Position numbers and translations under genes: made by a program. 5,963 nucleotides of DNA from an uncultured Clostridia bacterium. GTDB taxonomy: Bacteria > Bacillota > Clostridia > Christensenellales > Aristaeellaceae. Of the stretch, positions 1 through 5,683 are shown piece by piece. The notes beneath the pieces were generated by a model. That model searched no databases and was not told the origin of the DNA. It saw only the letters and a list, made by a program, of their open reading frames with translations. Position 1 is the first letter of the stretch. The number at the start of each line of letters is the position of its first letter. The DNA is taken from contig CAKUFB010000176.1 of assembly GCA_934647145.1 (NCBI GenBank), forward strand, positions 1 to 5,963, given 5' to 3'.

Positions 1-1341
1 AAGCCCTTCAAGGTGCTGCTGAAGGTGGTTTTCCCCACCCTGATCCCCACCCTGTTCAGCCTGACGGTCATGACCTTCATCACGGGTCTGTGCGCCATGA
101 GCGCGCCCACGCTGCTGGGCTACGACTCCATCAACCCGGAGATCGTCCGCCTGGCCGGCTCCTCCGCGGCGGACGAGGCCTTTCCGCAGGCGCGCGCCGC
201 CATGCTGAGCATCATCCTGGCGTCGTTCACCATCATCCTTCTGACCATCCTGTCCTCCTATGAGCGCAAGGGACACTACCTGAGCGTCAGCAAGACCAAG
301 GCCAGACTGGTCAAGCAGAAGATACAAAGCCCGGTGATGAACGTGCTGGCGCACCTCTACGCCTACGCGCTGTTCCTCATCTACATGACGCCCGTCGTCA
401 TGATCGTCCTGTTCTCCTTCCAGAATTACCCCGCCATCCGCGCGAAGTCGCTCGATATGGATCAGTGGACGCTGATCAACTTCTTCGGCAGGCAGGACTA
501 TGAATTCATGACCAATCGCGGCAAGCTGAAAACCCGCGTCGGCTCGATTTCCGGCCTGTTCTCCAACGCGGACACGGTGGGCGGCATCCGGCTCAGCTTC
601 GTGCTTTCGGCCATCGCCGCGGCGCTCGCCTGCGTGATTGTGGTGGTGGCGGTCAACTACATCTTCAAAAACAGGAAGAAAAAGCGCTCGGCCGTGCTGG
701 AATACTGCATGCTGTTCCCCTGGCTGCTGCCCACGATACTGATCTGCTATTCCTACCGCACGTACTTTAACTCCAACGACGTATGGTACGTCTTCAACAG
801 CAATCTGTACTGGAAGGAAAACGTGCGCTTCCTGATCGTCATGGCCTATACCGTGGTCAAGCTGCCCTTTGCCCTGCGCATGATCAAGGCCGCCTTCTAC
901 GCCATCGACGACGAGCTCGAGGACGCGGCCAGAAACCTGGGCGCCAGTCCGCTGGTCACCTTCCTGCGGGTCAAGCTGCCCATCGTGCTGCCGAGCGTGC
1001 TGGCGGTCTTCGCGCTGAACTTCAATACGCTGTTCACCGAGTATGACATGAGCGCCACCTTCCACTCCAGCTACGGCAAAACCTACGCGATGATCATCCA
1101 GAACATGTGCGCCGAGGAGGGGCGCGAAGGCTATAACGTGAACGCTTCCGGCCGCCGCTGCGCCTCCACGGTCTTCATCATGGTGGTCAGCGGACTGATC
1201 CTGTATCTGGTCTATGGAGTCGGCGCGCGCGACCTGGGCGAACGGCTGGCCATCCGCGAAAAGCGCCGCAGGCGCTGGGCAAGGCTCGCCGGCTGTTTCC
1301 GGGCCTCCGGTTCGGGCGGAAAGCAGGAAAAATCCGCATAG
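1..1341 (+). CDS. ABC transporter permease, two-domain iron/polyamine type (3' part, truncated by window edge)
   Basis: Inner-membrane permease of a binding-protein-dependent ABC importer. The frame is already open at base 1 (reads KPFKVLLKVVFP), so the GTG at 13 is not the start and the 5' part lies outside the window. The first visible residues look like the end of one EAA coupling loop followed by a membrane segment. A complete second BPD_transp_1 domain follows, with hydrophobic segments near nt 195-255, 345-420, 590-665, 700-760, 825-885, 990-1040 and 1170-1215. The second EAA loop is at nt 919-1005 (EDAARNLGAS, later KLPIVLPSVL), the site that docks on the ATPase. Two permease domains in one chain match FbpB-like iron(III) transporters and relatives for polyamines or phosphonates; the substrate cannot be told from this piece. 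The C-terminus is a basic cytoplasmic tail. An intrinsic terminator follows 30 bp after the stop, so this is the last gene of its operon. The binding protein and ATPase would be expected outside the window. Confidence 0.88.
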   Translation, partial: KPFKVLLKVVFPTLIPTLFSLTVMTFITGLCAMSAPTLLGYDSINPEIVRLAGSSAADEAFPQARAAMLSIILASFTIILLTILSSYERKGHYLSVSKTKARLVKQKIQSPVMNVLAHLYAYALFLIYMTPVVMIVLFSFQNYPAIRAKSLDMDQWTLINFFGRQDYEFMTNRGKLKTRVGSISGLFSNADTVGGIRLSFVLSAIAAALACVIVVVAVNYIFKNRKKKRSAVLEYCMLFPWLLPTILICYSYRTYFNSNDVWYVFNSNLYWKENVRFLIVMAYTVVKLPFALRMIKAAFYAIDDELEDAARNLGASPLVTFLRVKLPIVLPSVLAVFALNFNTLFTEYDMSATFHSSYGKTYAMIIQNMCAEEGREGYNVNASGRRCASTVFIMVVSGLILYLVYGVGARDLGERLAIREKRRRRWARLAGCFRASGSGGKQEKSA

Positions 1342-1371
1342 CGCCCTTCCGCAGAGGCTTCATAAAATAGG

Positions 1372-1415
1372 AAAACCAGAGCTGTTGGCTGAATCGGCTG
1401 TACAGTTCTGGTTTT
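1372..1415 (+). terminator. Intrinsic terminator after the permease gene
   Basis: AAAACCAGA-G-CTGT (1372-1385) pairs with ACAG-T-TCTGGTTTT (1402-1415): 14 bp with one G-U wobble and a 16-nt loop, followed by a T-rich stretch (1412-1422). It sits 30 bp after the permease stop. On the minus strand the hairpin is followed by CCTATTTTATG, so it may also stop the convergent transcript of the gene at 1555-1953. Confidence 0.8.
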
Positions 1416-1554
1416 TCTGTTTGTTCATAAGTGCAGGAATCGTCCCGCGGCCATATGTATTCAATTCTTGCCTTTTTGGGGGACGGCTTCTCGTTGGGGG
1501 GGCTGCCCCAAACCTGCCGGGAACGAAAATGGCATACTGGAATTTAGCAATGCC

Positions 1555-1953
1555 TTATTCGTAATCAATTCTCTCGATTTTGAAAATTACCGGACGTGTA
1601 CCATCAGAGCAGCAAGTAACCATTTCATTTTCGTTCTTCATCCAGCCTTTCATGATAGAACCGCCTTGCAAACCTGTATAGATGTATCGTGAAATAGCAT
1701 CCCATGCTTCGGAACAAAACGGTATTTTTGGACCTCCTGCAACAGCATCTGCATCGCCATCGGTCTTGACCAGTGTATTCAGTCCCATGTGCCAGAAGTC
1801 ATCCCGCTCATCATCCCGATAGAATACAAACTCATCACCTACATTATAGCAAGGACAGACACCGGAAACAGGGTCTGCACAATATTGCTGCTGTAATTCT
1901 GGATATAATTTCTTATCTAACACGGTTACTTTCACTTTATGCTTCATTGTCAT
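1555..1953 (-). CDS. TIGR04076 family protein (small Cys-rich protein of unknown function)
   Basis: A 132-residue cytoplasmic protein with no signal peptide or membrane segment. I recognise the TIGR04076 pattern: an N-terminal KVKVTVLDK strand, CPCYNVGDEF around residues 33-42, CSEAWDAISRYIY at 80-92 and CCSDGTRPVIFKIER at 114-128. Cysteines at 25, 33, 35, 80, 114 and 115 could bind a metal or be redox active, but no reaction is known to me. The frame is open back to 2001, but that part overlaps the promoter (-10 at 1990-1995). The ATG at 1953 or the one at 1947 is the real start: GGAGGAGG (1956-1963) lies 2 nt from the first and 8 nt from the second. Base composition differs from the neighbours; I count 24 G/C in 60 at 1561-1620, whereas flanking genes are clearly GC-rich. 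It stands alone between a terminator and another operon's terminator, consistent with acquisition as a single-gene unit. Confidence 0.85.
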   Translation of the reverse strand: MTMKHKVKVTVLDKKLYPELQQQYCADPVSGVCPCYNVGDEFVFYRDDERDDFWHMGLNTLVKTDGDADAVAGGPKIPFCSEAWDAISRYIYTGLQGGSIMKGWMKNENEMVTCCSDGTRPVIFKIERIDYE

Positions 1954-1955
1954 TG

Positions 1956-1963
1956 CCTCCTCC
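1956..1963 (-). promoter_or_regulatory. Ribosome binding site of the TIGR04076 gene
   Basis: GGAGGAGG on the minus strand. Spacing is 2 nt to the ATG at 1953 and 8 nt to the ATG at 1947 (MKHKVKV), so the second ATG may be the start actually used, giving 130 residues. Confidence 0.7.
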
Positions 1964-1989
1964 AAATTCCGATTTGCTGAACCATGACG

Positions 1990-1998
1990 AGTATACCA
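1990..1998 (-). promoter_or_regulatory. Extended -10 promoter of the TIGR04076 gene
   Basis: The minus strand reads TGG-TATACT, a 5/6 match to TATAAT with the TGn extension. The -35 region (2013-2018, TGTTCT at 17-bp spacing) is poor, as is common for extended -10 promoters. The predicted start near 1983 gives a ~30-nt leader containing the ribosome binding site. A near-palindrome, CCCCTATATGGG (2019-2030, one mismatched pair), sits just upstream of the -35 position and could be an operator; that part is weak. Confidence 0.6.
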
Positions 1999-2048
1999 CA
2001 TTCGCTAATGAAAGAACACCCCTATATGGGAGAAATTGGGCGTTTTGC

Positions 2049-2070
2049 TGCGTATCGGCTCCTGTACGCA
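2049..2070 (-). repeat. Inverted repeat downstream of the operon terminator
   Basis: TGCGTA (2049-2054) and TACGCA (2065-2070) form a perfect 6-bp stem with a 10-nt loop. It lies directly past the main terminator hairpin on the minus strand and may be a second, backup hairpin. No U-run follows. Confidence 0.35.
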
Positions 2071-2072
2071 AA

Positions 2073-2102
2073 CATCCCGGCCGCCCAAAGACGACCGGGA
2101 TG
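2073..2102 (-). terminator. Terminator hairpin of the oxidoreductase operon
   Basis: On the minus strand CATCCCGG-T-CGTC pairs with GGCG-G-CCGGGATG around a TTTG loop: 13 bp including two G-U wobbles. On the plus strand the two wobble positions become C-A mismatches, so the structure is optimal only in the minus-strand RNA. It begins 12 bp after the oxidoreductase stop. The U tract is short (TTTGCG), so termination may be partial or factor-assisted. Confidence 0.68.
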
Positions 2103-2114
2103 CGATGAGTGATT

Positions 2115-3149
2115 TTACAGCGTGACCTCGGTCCACTCGCCGTCGCGGCGGGCGGATTCGCGCTCGGCGGTCGCGATGCAGATGGTGGTGCGGGTGCTCT
2201 CGAGGGAGGCGGTCTCGATGGGCTTGTCGTTGATCACCGCGTCGATGAAGTAGCAGATCTCGCGATAGTAGCCGTCGTCGCCGCAGTCCTCAGCCTGGAA
2301 CATCTTGCCGCCGATGGGGTAGACCATGGTCTTGCCGTCCTCGAAGACCACGCAGCCCTTTTCAAAGTTGCAGCGGTAGAGCATCTTGAAGGGCGCGCCG
2401 TCGCCGTTCTGAGACCAGTCGTCCTGCGCGTTGACCACGAAGCCGTCGTAGCGGTAGTTGGTGGACATGGCGTCGAAGCCCGCGCCGGGATGCACGTTGC
2501 GGCCCAGCGTGGAGACCGCCTTGGGCACGCCGAAGAGGTAGTTGATCATGTCCACGTCATGCACGTGCTGATCCAGCAGGCAGCCGCCGGAGCGCTGCTC
2601 GTCGCGCAGCCAATCCTGGAACGACCAGATGGGGGTGGAGCCGCCGCGGTAGAAGTAGCAGCACACGGGCTTGCCCAGCTCCTCGGACTCGACGTAGTGC
2701 TTGAGCGTCTCATAGGCGGGCCAGAAGCGCAGGCACTGGGCGATCATCAGCTTCTTGCCGGATTCCTTCGCCGCGTCGATCATCATCTGGCACTGCAGGG
2801 GGTTGATGGCCATGGGCTTTTCGCACAGCACGTTCAATCCGGCCTTCAGGCCCTTGATGGCGTAGAAGGAGTGCAGGTAGGTGGGCAGGGCGATGTCCAC
2901 GTAGTCCAGCTCTTCCTTCTCGATCATTTCGTCAAAGTCATTGTACAGGTGGAACTGGGAGAAGTCGTAGGCCGACTTGCCCAGGTCGCCCATGTTGCCG
3001 CCCTCAAAGCCCTCGCTGCCGAACTTCTTGGGATCCACGTCGCACAGCGCGACCAGCTTGACCGGCTTGCCTTCCTTCATCAGGCGCAGATACTGATCCA
3101 GATGTCCGCGGCCCATAAAACCAATACCAACCAGACCAACCTTCAGCAT
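2115..3149 (-). CDS. Gfo/Idh/MocA family NAD(P)-dependent oxidoreductase
   Basis: A 344-residue soluble dehydrogenase-type protein, within the normal family length. The N-terminal Rossmann fold starts at once with KVGLVGIGFMG; GIGFMG at residues 8-13 is the GxGxxG dinucleotide loop. CEKP at 109-112 is the family signature, with K111 the expected catalytic lysine. GGCLLDQHVHDVD at 188-200 supplies the usual Asp/His pair (D193, H197). The C-terminal half is the alpha/beta substrate-binding domain. Members oxidise or reduce a hydroxyl/keto group on sugars, inositols or sugar acids; the substrate cannot be assigned. The frame allows an ATG at 3158, but GAAAGGA would then abut it. The ATG at 3149 has that site 9 nt upstream and puts the Rossmann strand at the true N-terminus, so I chose it. 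It lies 36 bp after the isomerase-like gene and probably shares its transcript. Confidence 0.92.
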   Translation of the reverse strand: MLKVGLVGIGFMGRGHLDQYLRLMKEGKPVKLVALCDVDPKKFGSEGFEGGNMGDLGKSAYDFSQFHLYNDFDEMIEKEELDYVDIALPTYLHSFYAIKGLKAGLNVLCEKPMAINPLQCQMMIDAAKESGKKLMIAQCLRFWPAYETLKHYVESEELGKPVCCYFYRGGSTPIWSFQDWLRDEQRSGGCLLDQHVHDVDMINYLFGVPKAVSTLGRNVHPGAGFDAMSTNYRYDGFVVNAQDDWSQNGDGAPFKMLYRCNFEKGCVVFEDGKTMVYPIGGKMFQAEDCGDDGYYREICYFIDAVINDKPIETASLESTRTTICIATAERESARRDGEWTEVTL

Positions 3150-3158
3150 ATCATTCAT

Positions 3159-3165
3159 TCCTTTC
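3159..3165 (-). promoter_or_regulatory. Ribosome binding site deciding the oxidoreductase start
   Basis: The minus strand reads GAAAGGA directly before ATGAATGATATG. The 9-nt spacing to the internal ATG (3149) is normal, while the first ATG (3158) has none. Confidence 0.65.
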
Positions 3166-3185
3166 TATATTGCGGTTTGCCGTCA

Positions 3186-4022
3186 TCAGTAGTTCACGAT
3201 GCGGGTCAGCGCGTCGAGCGTGCGGACGACCACCGCGTCGCTGGCGCAGGGGAAGCCGTTCATCTCGGCGGTGAGGTAGGAGTCATAGCCCGCCTCGCGC
3301 AGCGCCCTGACCACCTCGGGGAAGTTCACGTCGCCGCCCAGCAGGTCGACGAAGCCGTTGATGTTGCCCACGATGGTGCGGAAATCCTTGATGTGGACGC
3401 GGGCGATGCGGCTGCCCAGGATGCGGATCCAGTGCTCCGGATAGCCGTTGACCACCACGTTGCCCACGTCGAAGTAGGCCTTGACGTAGTCGGAGCCCAC
3501 CTTGTCCAGGAAGTCGCGCATCTCAAGCGGGCTGAGCAGGAACTTGTTCCACACGTTCTCCAGGCCGATGACCACGCCGGCGGCCTCCGCGTCGGGCGCC
3601 AGCTCCTTCATCGCCTCCAGCGCGCGGTCGTAGGCCACGTCGTAGGGCACGACCGGGCAGTTCTCGATGAAGTCCGCGCCCACGCAGCCGGGCACGACCA
3701 GAATCGCGCCGCAGCCCAGCAGCTTTGCCGCCTTGAGCTGGAAGCGCACGGTGTCCTTCGCCGCGCGGCGGATTTCGGGGTCGTCGCTGGTCAGGGGCGT
3801 GCCCCAGTACAGGCCGGAGGCCAGGGAGCTGATCTCGATGCCCAGCTCGTCGGCCAGCGCGCGGAAGGACTTGATCTCCTCGTCGCTGCTGGTCAGGCTC
3901 AGCTCGCCCTGCGCGTCCAGGCTCAGCTCAAAGCTGTCATAGCCGGTCTTCGCGGCCAGGCGCATCGCGTCCTTCTGGCTCATGCCGGCGGGGAACGACC
4001 AGGCGTTGATACCTCTCTTCAT
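3186..4022 (-). CDS. Sugar phosphate isomerase/epimerase-like TIM barrel (AP endonuclease 2 superfamily)
   Basis: A 278-residue cytoplasmic TIM-barrel protein of the xylose-isomerase-like/AP_endonuc_2 superfamily. Likely divalent-metal ligands occur in the expected order at strand ends: E155 in IGLENVWN, D185 in AYFDVGN, H210 in RVHIKDF and E253 in LTAEMNG. This is the pattern of tagatose/allulose 3-epimerases and IolE/IolI-like proteins. The common FDxGH is FDVGN here, so a substrate-contacting histidine may be replaced by N188. GGDVNFPEV at 229-237 matches the usual late-barrel motif. A GTG at 4031 is in frame, but AGGAGGTG (4029-4036) covers it and is ideally spaced (8 nt from AGGAGG) for the ATG at 4022. 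It is the first gene of a two-gene operon with the oxidoreductase. That pairing is typical of pathways where a sugar or cyclitol is oxidised and then epimerised, isomerised or dehydrated; the exact substrate is unknown. Confidence 0.9.
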   Translation of the reverse strand: MKRGINAWSFPAGMSQKDAMRLAAKTGYDSFELSLDAQGELSLTSSDEEIKSFRALADELGIEISSLASGLYWGTPLTSDDPEIRRAAKDTVRFQLKAAKLLGCGAILVVPGCVGADFIENCPVVPYDVAYDRALEAMKELAPDAEAAGVVIGLENVWNKFLLSPLEMRDFLDKVGSDYVKAYFDVGNVVVNGYPEHWIRILGSRIARVHIKDFRTIVGNINGFVDLLGGDVNFPEVVRALREAGYDSYLTAEMNGFPCASDAVVVRTLDALTRIVNY

Positions 4023-4028
4023 AAAAAG

Positions 4029-4036
4029 CACCTCCT
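4029..4036 (-). promoter_or_regulatory. Strong ribosome binding site of the TIM-barrel gene
   Basis: AGGAGGTG on the minus strand, with AGGAGG 8 nt before the ATG at 4022. It overlaps the in-frame GTG at 4031 and rules that out as start. Confidence 0.8.
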
Positions 4037-4056
4037 ACATGTGTTTGGCTGATTTC

Positions 4057-4085
4057 ATTATAGCAGATCGGGCGGAAAATGGCTT
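4057..4085 (-). promoter_or_regulatory. Promoter of the isomerase/oxidoreductase operon
   Basis: The minus strand carries a perfect TATAAT (4057-4062) with TGC extension (4063-4065). At 17-bp spacing the -35 is AAGCCA (4080-4085), only 3/6. The start near 4050 gives a ~28-nt leader. A weak -35 directly beside a tandem repeat (4087-4120) suggests activation by a bound regulator. Confidence 0.72.
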
Positions 4086-4086
4086 G

Positions 4087-4120
4087 CGATTTTGGACGAG
4101 TTATTTTCGATTTCGGACGA
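4087..4120. promoter_or_regulatory. Tandem direct repeat, probable AraC-type operator
   Basis: CGATTTTGGACGA (4087-4099) and CGATTTCGGACGA (4108-4120) agree at 12 of 13 positions and are offset by exactly 21 bp, two helical turns. AraC-family proteins bind such direct repeats with one subunit per repeat. The proximal copy ends one base from the operon's -35, the class II activator position. A short inverted repeat, TTTTCG (4104-4109) / CGAAAA (4118-4123), overlaps the distal copy. Confidence 0.72.
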
Positions 4121-4138
4121 AAATTTGCAGAAAAACGC

Positions 4139-4167
4139 TTGCGGAAAAGCGGCGCGCCGGGCATACT
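4139..4167 (+). promoter_or_regulatory. Candidate promoter of the AraC-family gene
   Basis: TTGCGG (4139-4144), 17-bp spacer, CATACT (4162-4167): 3/6 and 4/6 matches. Transcription would start near 4174, directly at the ribosome binding site, leaving a very short leader. That makes the call weak; no better candidate is seen. Confidence 0.35.
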
Positions 4168-4173
4168 GGAGGC

Positions 4174-4181
4174 AGGAGGTG
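4174..4181 (+). promoter_or_regulatory. Ribosome binding site fixing a GTG start for the AraC-family gene
   Basis: AGGAGGTG, with AGGAGG 8 nt before GTG at 4188. The frame is open back to an ATG at 4092, but that would put coding sequence across the operator repeats and has no ribosome binding site. Confidence 0.8.
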
Positions 4182-4187
4182 AGAAGC

Positions 4188-5063
4188 GTGGAGTATCGTC
4201 CGCTGACGCTGAGCAGCCTGATCGCCATTCGCCGGCTGTACAGCTTTCACTATTTTCAGTTTGCGTCCGGCTACCTGTTCCCGGGCGAAAAGCACGACTT
4301 CTGGGAGATGGTGTACATCGACCGGGGCGAGGCGGAAATCGGCGCGGGAGAGCGCGTGGTACGCCTGAGCCAGGGTCAGGTGATCTTTCACGAGCCGAAC
4401 GAGTTCCACAGCATCTGGGCCGCCTCCCGGGAGGGCTCGAACATACTGGTCGTGTCGTTCGAGTGCCAGAGCCCGGCGATGGACGGCTTCAGGCAGCGCA
4501 CGTTCACGCTCTCCGCCGCCCAGCGCAAGCTGCTGATGCAGCTGGTGACCGAGGGGCAGAAGCTCTTCGGCCCGATACTGGACGTCTCCGGCCAGCTCAC
4601 GCCCATTCCGCGCGCCGACGCGCCCGCGGGCAGCCGCCAGATGATCGCGCTGCTGCTCACCCAGTTTCTGATCCTGCTGCTGCGCGAGCACGAGGACGCG
4701 TCCCCCCGCGAGGTGGTGCGCCTGACCGAGGGCGAGCAGGCCGCGGAGGTCATCGCCCAGCTTACCGCCCTCATGCGCGCCCACCCGGACGGCCATCTGC
4801 GCTTCGAGGACATCTGCCGCGCCTCGGGCTGGGGTCAGACCGCGCTCAAGGAGTGCTTCCGGCGGTATCAGCACCTGTCCGTCATGGCCTGCTATCGCCG
4901 CATCCGCATCGAGGAGGCCAGACGGCTCCTGCGCGAGGGACGGCTCAACGTCTCCCAGGTCGCCGAAACCCTCGGCTACTCCAGCGTGCAGTACTTCTCC
5001 GCCCAGTTCAGGCGCGAAATGGGCATGAGCCCCATGCAATACCTGCGCACCGTGCGGGGGTGA
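4188..5063 (+). CDS. AraC family transcriptional regulator with N-terminal cupin domain
   Basis: A 291-residue DNA-binding regulator of normal family length. Residues ~15-95 form the cupin-like ligand/dimer domain, with H36 before FWEMVYIDRGE and the VIFHEPNEFHSI strand (H68, H74). A linker region with a helical stretch (~150-170) follows. The C-terminal AraC domain holds two helix-turn-helix units: residues ~205-226 (FEDICRASGWGQTALKECFR) and ~254-275 (NVSQVAETLGYSSVQYFSAQ), ending in the family signature through FRREMGMSPMQYLR. The start is GTG, chosen by its ideal AGGAGG site. It is transcribed divergently from the isomerase/oxidoreductase operon. A 21-bp-period direct repeat in the shared gap is its most likely binding site, so it probably activates that operon in response to a sugar-like ligand (inferred). 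It is followed 10 bp downstream by a long hairpin without a clear U tract. Confidence 0.94.
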   Translation: MEYRPLTLSSLIAIRRLYSFHYFQFASGYLFPGEKHDFWEMVYIDRGEAEIGAGERVVRLSQGQVIFHEPNEFHSIWAASREGSNILVVSFECQSPAMDGFRQRTFTLSAAQRKLLMQLVTEGQKLFGPILDVSGQLTPIPRADAPAGSRQMIALLLTQFLILLLREHEDASPREVVRLTEGEQAAEVIAQLTALMRAHPDGHLRFEDICRASGWGQTALKECFRRYQHLSVMACYRRIRIEEARRLLREGRLNVSQVAETLGYSSVQYFSAQFRREMGMSPMQYLRTVRG

Positions 5064-5068
5064 GGGTT

Positions 5069-5183
5069 ACGTTCGAGAGGCGGCCTTTCTGAGAAAGGCC
5101 CCTCTCGAGCTCTCCCGGAAAGCACTTTGATCCGCGGATACACTTATTATAGAAGCAATGCGGTACGCCGAATGCGATGTGGG
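5069..5183. repeat. Intergenic repeat unit A with long hairpin
   Basis: First of two related units. After ACGTT comes a hairpin: CGAGAGG (5074-5080), bulged C, GGCCTTT (5082-5088), loop CTGAG, AAAGGCC (5094-5100), CCTCTCG (5101-5107), 14 bp in all. Then comes a conserved tail from AGCACT (5121) that includes the palindrome ATCCGCGGAT (5130-5139). On the minus strand the tail also contains TATAAT (5146-5151) without a good -35. About 55 of 63 tail positions match unit B by hand alignment. The hairpin starts 10 bp after the araC-like stop and might end that transcript, though no U run follows. Confidence 0.75.
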
Positions 5184-5236
5184 AGAGGAAGGGCTGTATC
5201 GAGGCGCGGGTGGATGAGCACGGGGGGAACGAAGGA

Positions 5237-5352
5237 ACGTTGGGGAGACGGCTTTTCTGAGAAAAGCCTCTTCCCAAACCCCTCTCGAAAAGCACTATGA
5301 TCCGCGGATACATCTATATAGAAGCAATGCGATACGCCGAATGGGGCGTGGG
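5237..5352. repeat. Intergenic repeat unit B with long hairpin
   Basis: Second copy, 168-170 bp after unit A. Its hairpin is GGGGAGA (5242-5248), bulged C, GGCTTTT (5250-5256), the same CTGAG loop, AAAAGCC (5262-5268), TCTTCCC (5269-5275). Compared with A, four stem pairs change on both sides and one becomes G-U, so pairing is kept while sequence drifts. The palindrome ATCCGCGGAT recurs at 5300-5309. The 53 bp between units (5184-5236) shows nothing recognisable. Confidence 0.75.
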
Positions 5353-5371
5353 GAAGATTTTTGTTCGCAAG

Positions 5372-5478
5372 AACCCCTCAGTCGCTTGCAGCGACAGCTC
5401 CCCTTTCAGGGGCGCCTTGATCGCGTCAAACATGCCTCTCCTGAAAGGGGAGGTGCCTGCAGCGCAGGCGGTGGGGTT
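5372..5478. mobile_element. MITE-like imperfect inverted repeat, no coding capacity
   Basis: The two 39-nt ends align in inverted orientation without gaps: AACCCC (5372-5377 and complement of 5473-5478), 3 nt, a 15-nt hairpin, 2 nt, then CTCCCCTTTCAGG (5398-5410 and complement of 5440-5452). Outer and inner blocks are identical. The hairpins differ in sequence but not shape: GTCGCT-TGC-AGCGAC (5381-5395) and GCCTGC-AGC-GCAGGC (5455-5469). The 29-bp centre encodes nothing. I recall similar CCCCT...CTCCCC palindromes as high-copy repeats in gut Clostridia, but mobility is inferred; no target duplication is clear. Confidence 0.6.
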
Positions 5479-5489
5479 TGGAATTCGCA

Positions 5490-5524
5490 GACTTCGGGAA
5501 CTTCAATTTATGGTTCCCGAAGTC
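5490..5524. repeat. 35-nt hairpin H1, 12-bp stem and 11-nt loop
   Basis: GACTTCGGGAAC (5490-5501) pairs perfectly with GTTCCCGAAGTC (5513-5524). The loop is TTCAATTTATG. It has the same 12-11-12 layout as H2 at 5649-5683 and a loop differing at two positions only, while the stem sequence is largely different. Confidence 0.75.
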
Positions 5525-5538
5525 GTCAAGAGGATGCG

Positions 5539-5598
5539 CGGCAGCAAGTGGCTGTCGGCCCCGCCGACCGGCAGCAGGTGGGTGCAGGCTCAGCCTGC
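5539..5598. repeat. Two tandem 30-nt units: 13-nt motif plus variable 6-3-6 hairpin
   Basis: Unit R1: CGGCAGCAAGTGG (5539-5551), then at +15 GTCGGC-CCC-GCCGAC (5554-5568). Unit R2: CGGCAGCAGGTGG (5569-5581), then at +15 GCAGGC-TCA-GCCTGC (5584-5598). The 13-nt heads differ at one position, while the stems share little sequence but both pair perfectly. R1 begins 14 nt after hairpin H1. Confidence 0.7.
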
Positions 5599-5648
5599 CC
5601 GACCGCGTAATCCTTGTGGGGCAGTTGATTCGAGCTTTAAACCGCGAA

Positions 5649-5683
5649 GAATCCTGAGGCTCTAATTTATGGCCGAAGGATTC
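5649..5683. repeat. 35-nt hairpin H2, loop shared with H1
   Basis: GAATCCT (5649-5655) pairs with AGGATTC (5677-5683). A GA/GA internal mismatch and GGC/GCC complete a 12-position stem around the 11-nt loop TCTAATTTATG (5661-5671). It overlaps the 3' end of the alarmone synthetase gene: the gene's TAG stop (5662-5664 on the minus strand) is in this loop. Confidence 0.68.

Noticed and set aside
1494..1511. TTGGGG / CCCCAA hairpin downstream of the TIGR04076 gene
   Set aside because: It has only 6 bp and no U-run on the minus strand; too weak to call a terminator.
1954..2001. Longer N-terminus of the TIGR04076 gene starting at 2001
   Set aside because: The extra codons run through the -10 element, and the strong ribosome binding site lies downstream of that start.
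2109..4052. 647-codon open frame on the plus strand
   Set aside because: It lies antisense to two complete, motif-bearing genes. The translation is low-complexity Val/Ala/His/Gly-rich, typical of an antisense frame in GC-rich coding DNA.
4101..5039. 312-codon open frame on the minus strand
   Set aside because: It is antisense to the AraC-family gene, has no family resemblance and no ribosome binding site.
5130..5151. TATAAT on the minus strand in repeat A as a promoter
   Set aside because: No acceptable -35 was found, repeat B has TATATA instead, and no gene starts downstream on that strand.
5363..5374. GTTC-GCAA-GAAC mini-hairpin with a GNRA loop
   Set aside because: A four-base stem is easily expected by chance, and no second copy was seen.
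5297..5665. 122-codon plus-strand frame in the repeat region
   Set aside because: It runs through repeat B, the MITE-like element and several hairpins with no protein resemblance; it is an accidental opening.
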